From Spirogloea muscicola (Eukaryota > Streptophyta > Zygnematophyceae > Spirogloeales > Spirogloeaceae), in assembly GCA_009602725.1 (NCBI GenBank), contig WELB01000029.1, positions 569,772 to 633,771 of the forward strand: DNA of 64,000 bases. Direction: 5' to 3'. The notes below the pieces were generated by a model. The model was not told the origin of the DNA. It did no database searches and worked only from the letters and a program-made list of their open reading frames with translations. The translations under genes and the position numbers were made by a program. Every line of letters begins with the position of its first letter. Position 1 is the stretch's first letter. Shown here one piece after another: positions 62,793 through 64,000 of the stretch.

Positions 62793-64000
62793 GGCAAGGG
62801 CAGCATGATTCAAAGCCCTGAACCTCCTTGCATGCCTTTACTCCTTGCATGCCTTTAATTTGCAAGCTCACTGCTCATCCTTATGGAGCAAGGAATTCCC
62901 AGGCAGGCATCCCATTGACAGCCAGCCCATGCCGACAGGCCACATTGAACAAAGCCCGCCAAGCGCATGCAGCTTAGTAAAAGAGGGAAGGGCTGCAACA
63001 CCAAGCACAGCAAGAAAAAGGCATCCTCTGAGTGTCACGCTGCTACTTTGACAAATCGGCACATTGGCCTGTTCAACATGCTTGCATACTTGCAAGGGCT
63101 CCTTGAAAAGCATTGGAAGGCAACTTCGCCAGGAATTGATTAATAAAAGGTGTGATGGTTGCCACTCGCTGCTGCTGCTGCAAGACACCAGCTGTGATGA
63201 CCCTGCCTCTAGTGCGATGCTACTCCATGGCCAGGGCCAAGTCGCCTGCACAGGCTGCATGTAAGCCTCTAATAAGCGGCTGTCAGCAGCCTCACAGCTG
63301 TCCTTACACCGAGGTGCAGACTATATTGAGTTGCAGCAACAGCGCCTCGATGGCGAAAATGTAGAAATATGTAATGTAAATGCCAATGTCCTTGACAGGA
63401 CATCGTGCAATGCAGACAATGGTGCCATCAAAAAGCATGCAGATCCTGATAGGGTTGATCAGACCGCTAGCTGCACAGCAGGTGACTGCAGGACGCACTG
63501 CTGTATTAACAATCTCAAAGTGCTGCACTATTACAGAGAGTGCTTTGAGATTCCTGTCATGGATGGCTTTCATACACGTGCATTGCGCCCCTTTCTTCAG
63601 CTGCATCAATTTCAATTGCTTGAAGGTATCACTGGGTGACAATTGCAGAGGGTTCAGCTAGGCGATGTGGATGTGTGCACTTCCATCTGCAGCTTGAATT
63701 AGGACAACATGCAAATATGCTCATCAACACTGGCATCCTTTTGGTAGTCTAAGCAACAAATGACGCTCTCCCTTCCAAAGCAAAAGCACTTAATATAAGG
63801 CCCTGTTCTGTGTTCTGGACAATTTTTCAAGACATATTCCACAGTGCTAGATTTGACTTAAGTCCTTTGTCAAAATAACAGTGCTGAGTGCTCGAGGCTG
63901 AAAGGCACACAGAAGCTTGTCTCATAAAACGTAGCAGCAGACAACATGCCCAGCTATGTGCCAAACTCCTCGTCTGGCCTACTGGGCCGCTTATACAAGA
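62793..64000. other. Right-hand flank, no complete gene
   Basis: About 1.2 kb after the AOR-like stop. No gene is supported. At the very edge the - strand reads YKRPSRPDEEFGT followed by a stop at 63956-63958, which could be the C terminus of a gene entering from the right; too short to identify. Confidence 0.35.

Noticed and set aside
62868-63642. Minus-strand frames of 110-130 codons after AOR
   Set aside because: No domain, no splice logic, and composition like neighbouring non-coding sequence.

Overview
This is a nuclear window from a photosynthetic eukaryote, most likely a chlorophyte green alga. The evidence is spliceosomal introns in nearly every gene (roughly 5 to 20 exons each, mostly GT-AG), plant-type kinase and leucine-rich-repeat families, several predicted plastid proteins (VIPP1, LepA, an alkenal/one oxidoreductase, a split-barrel flavoprotein), and degenerate copies of the plant telomere heptamer TTTAGGG. 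First exons and promoters are very GC-rich with (GCC)n tracts, while introns and 3' exons are close to 50% GC. The species cannot be named from the window.

Layout, left to right. A + strand GCK-VI (OSR1/SPAK/BLUS1-like) kinase fills 0.76-7.7 kb. A - strand CINP-like gene lies at 10.0-11.7 kb, then a gap, then a + strand ATL-type RING-H2 gene (12.8-13.9). A - strand Spinster-type transporter covers 14.9-19.8. A + strand PfkB sugar kinase (21.0-23.5) converges on a - strand plastid FMN split-barrel protein (23.9-26.6). Next come a + strand LRR protein (27.4-29.9), a - strand peroxisomal DHRS4-like reductase (30.6-32.0), + strand TRAPPC5 (32.3-34.7), a - strand METTL7-like methyltransferase (35.0-36.4), a gap, a + strand PDZ-like protein (37.0-38.2), and a - strand dCMP deaminase (38.7-40.6). 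A cluster of retroelement fragments occupies 41.2-42.7. After it come + strand VIPP1 (43.4-45.7), a - strand EXORDIUM-like secreted protein (46.9-48.4), - strand LepA/EF4 (49.3-54.7), more retroelement fragments, - strand cyclophilin-40 (55.9-58.7), and a + strand alkenal/one oxidoreductase (60.1-62.8).

The genes do not form an operon or single pathway. Adjacent pairs are convergent or divergent with 0.3-1.5 kb between them, so shared promoters and shared 3' regions are the main neighbour relationships. Plastid maintenance recurs as a theme (VIPP1 membrane upkeep, LepA translation, AOR detoxification of lipid carbonyls, split-barrel protein).

The most notable non-genic signal is a family of short, 5'-truncated retroelement 3' ends carrying a conserved hairpin, spread over 26.8-60 kb and often in opposing orientations. 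Assembly quality matters here: four gaps or junctions lie in GC-rich 5' ends next to artificial-looking poly-A, so several N termini are missing. I found no CRISPR, prokaryotic system or clear new defence or biosynthetic system.
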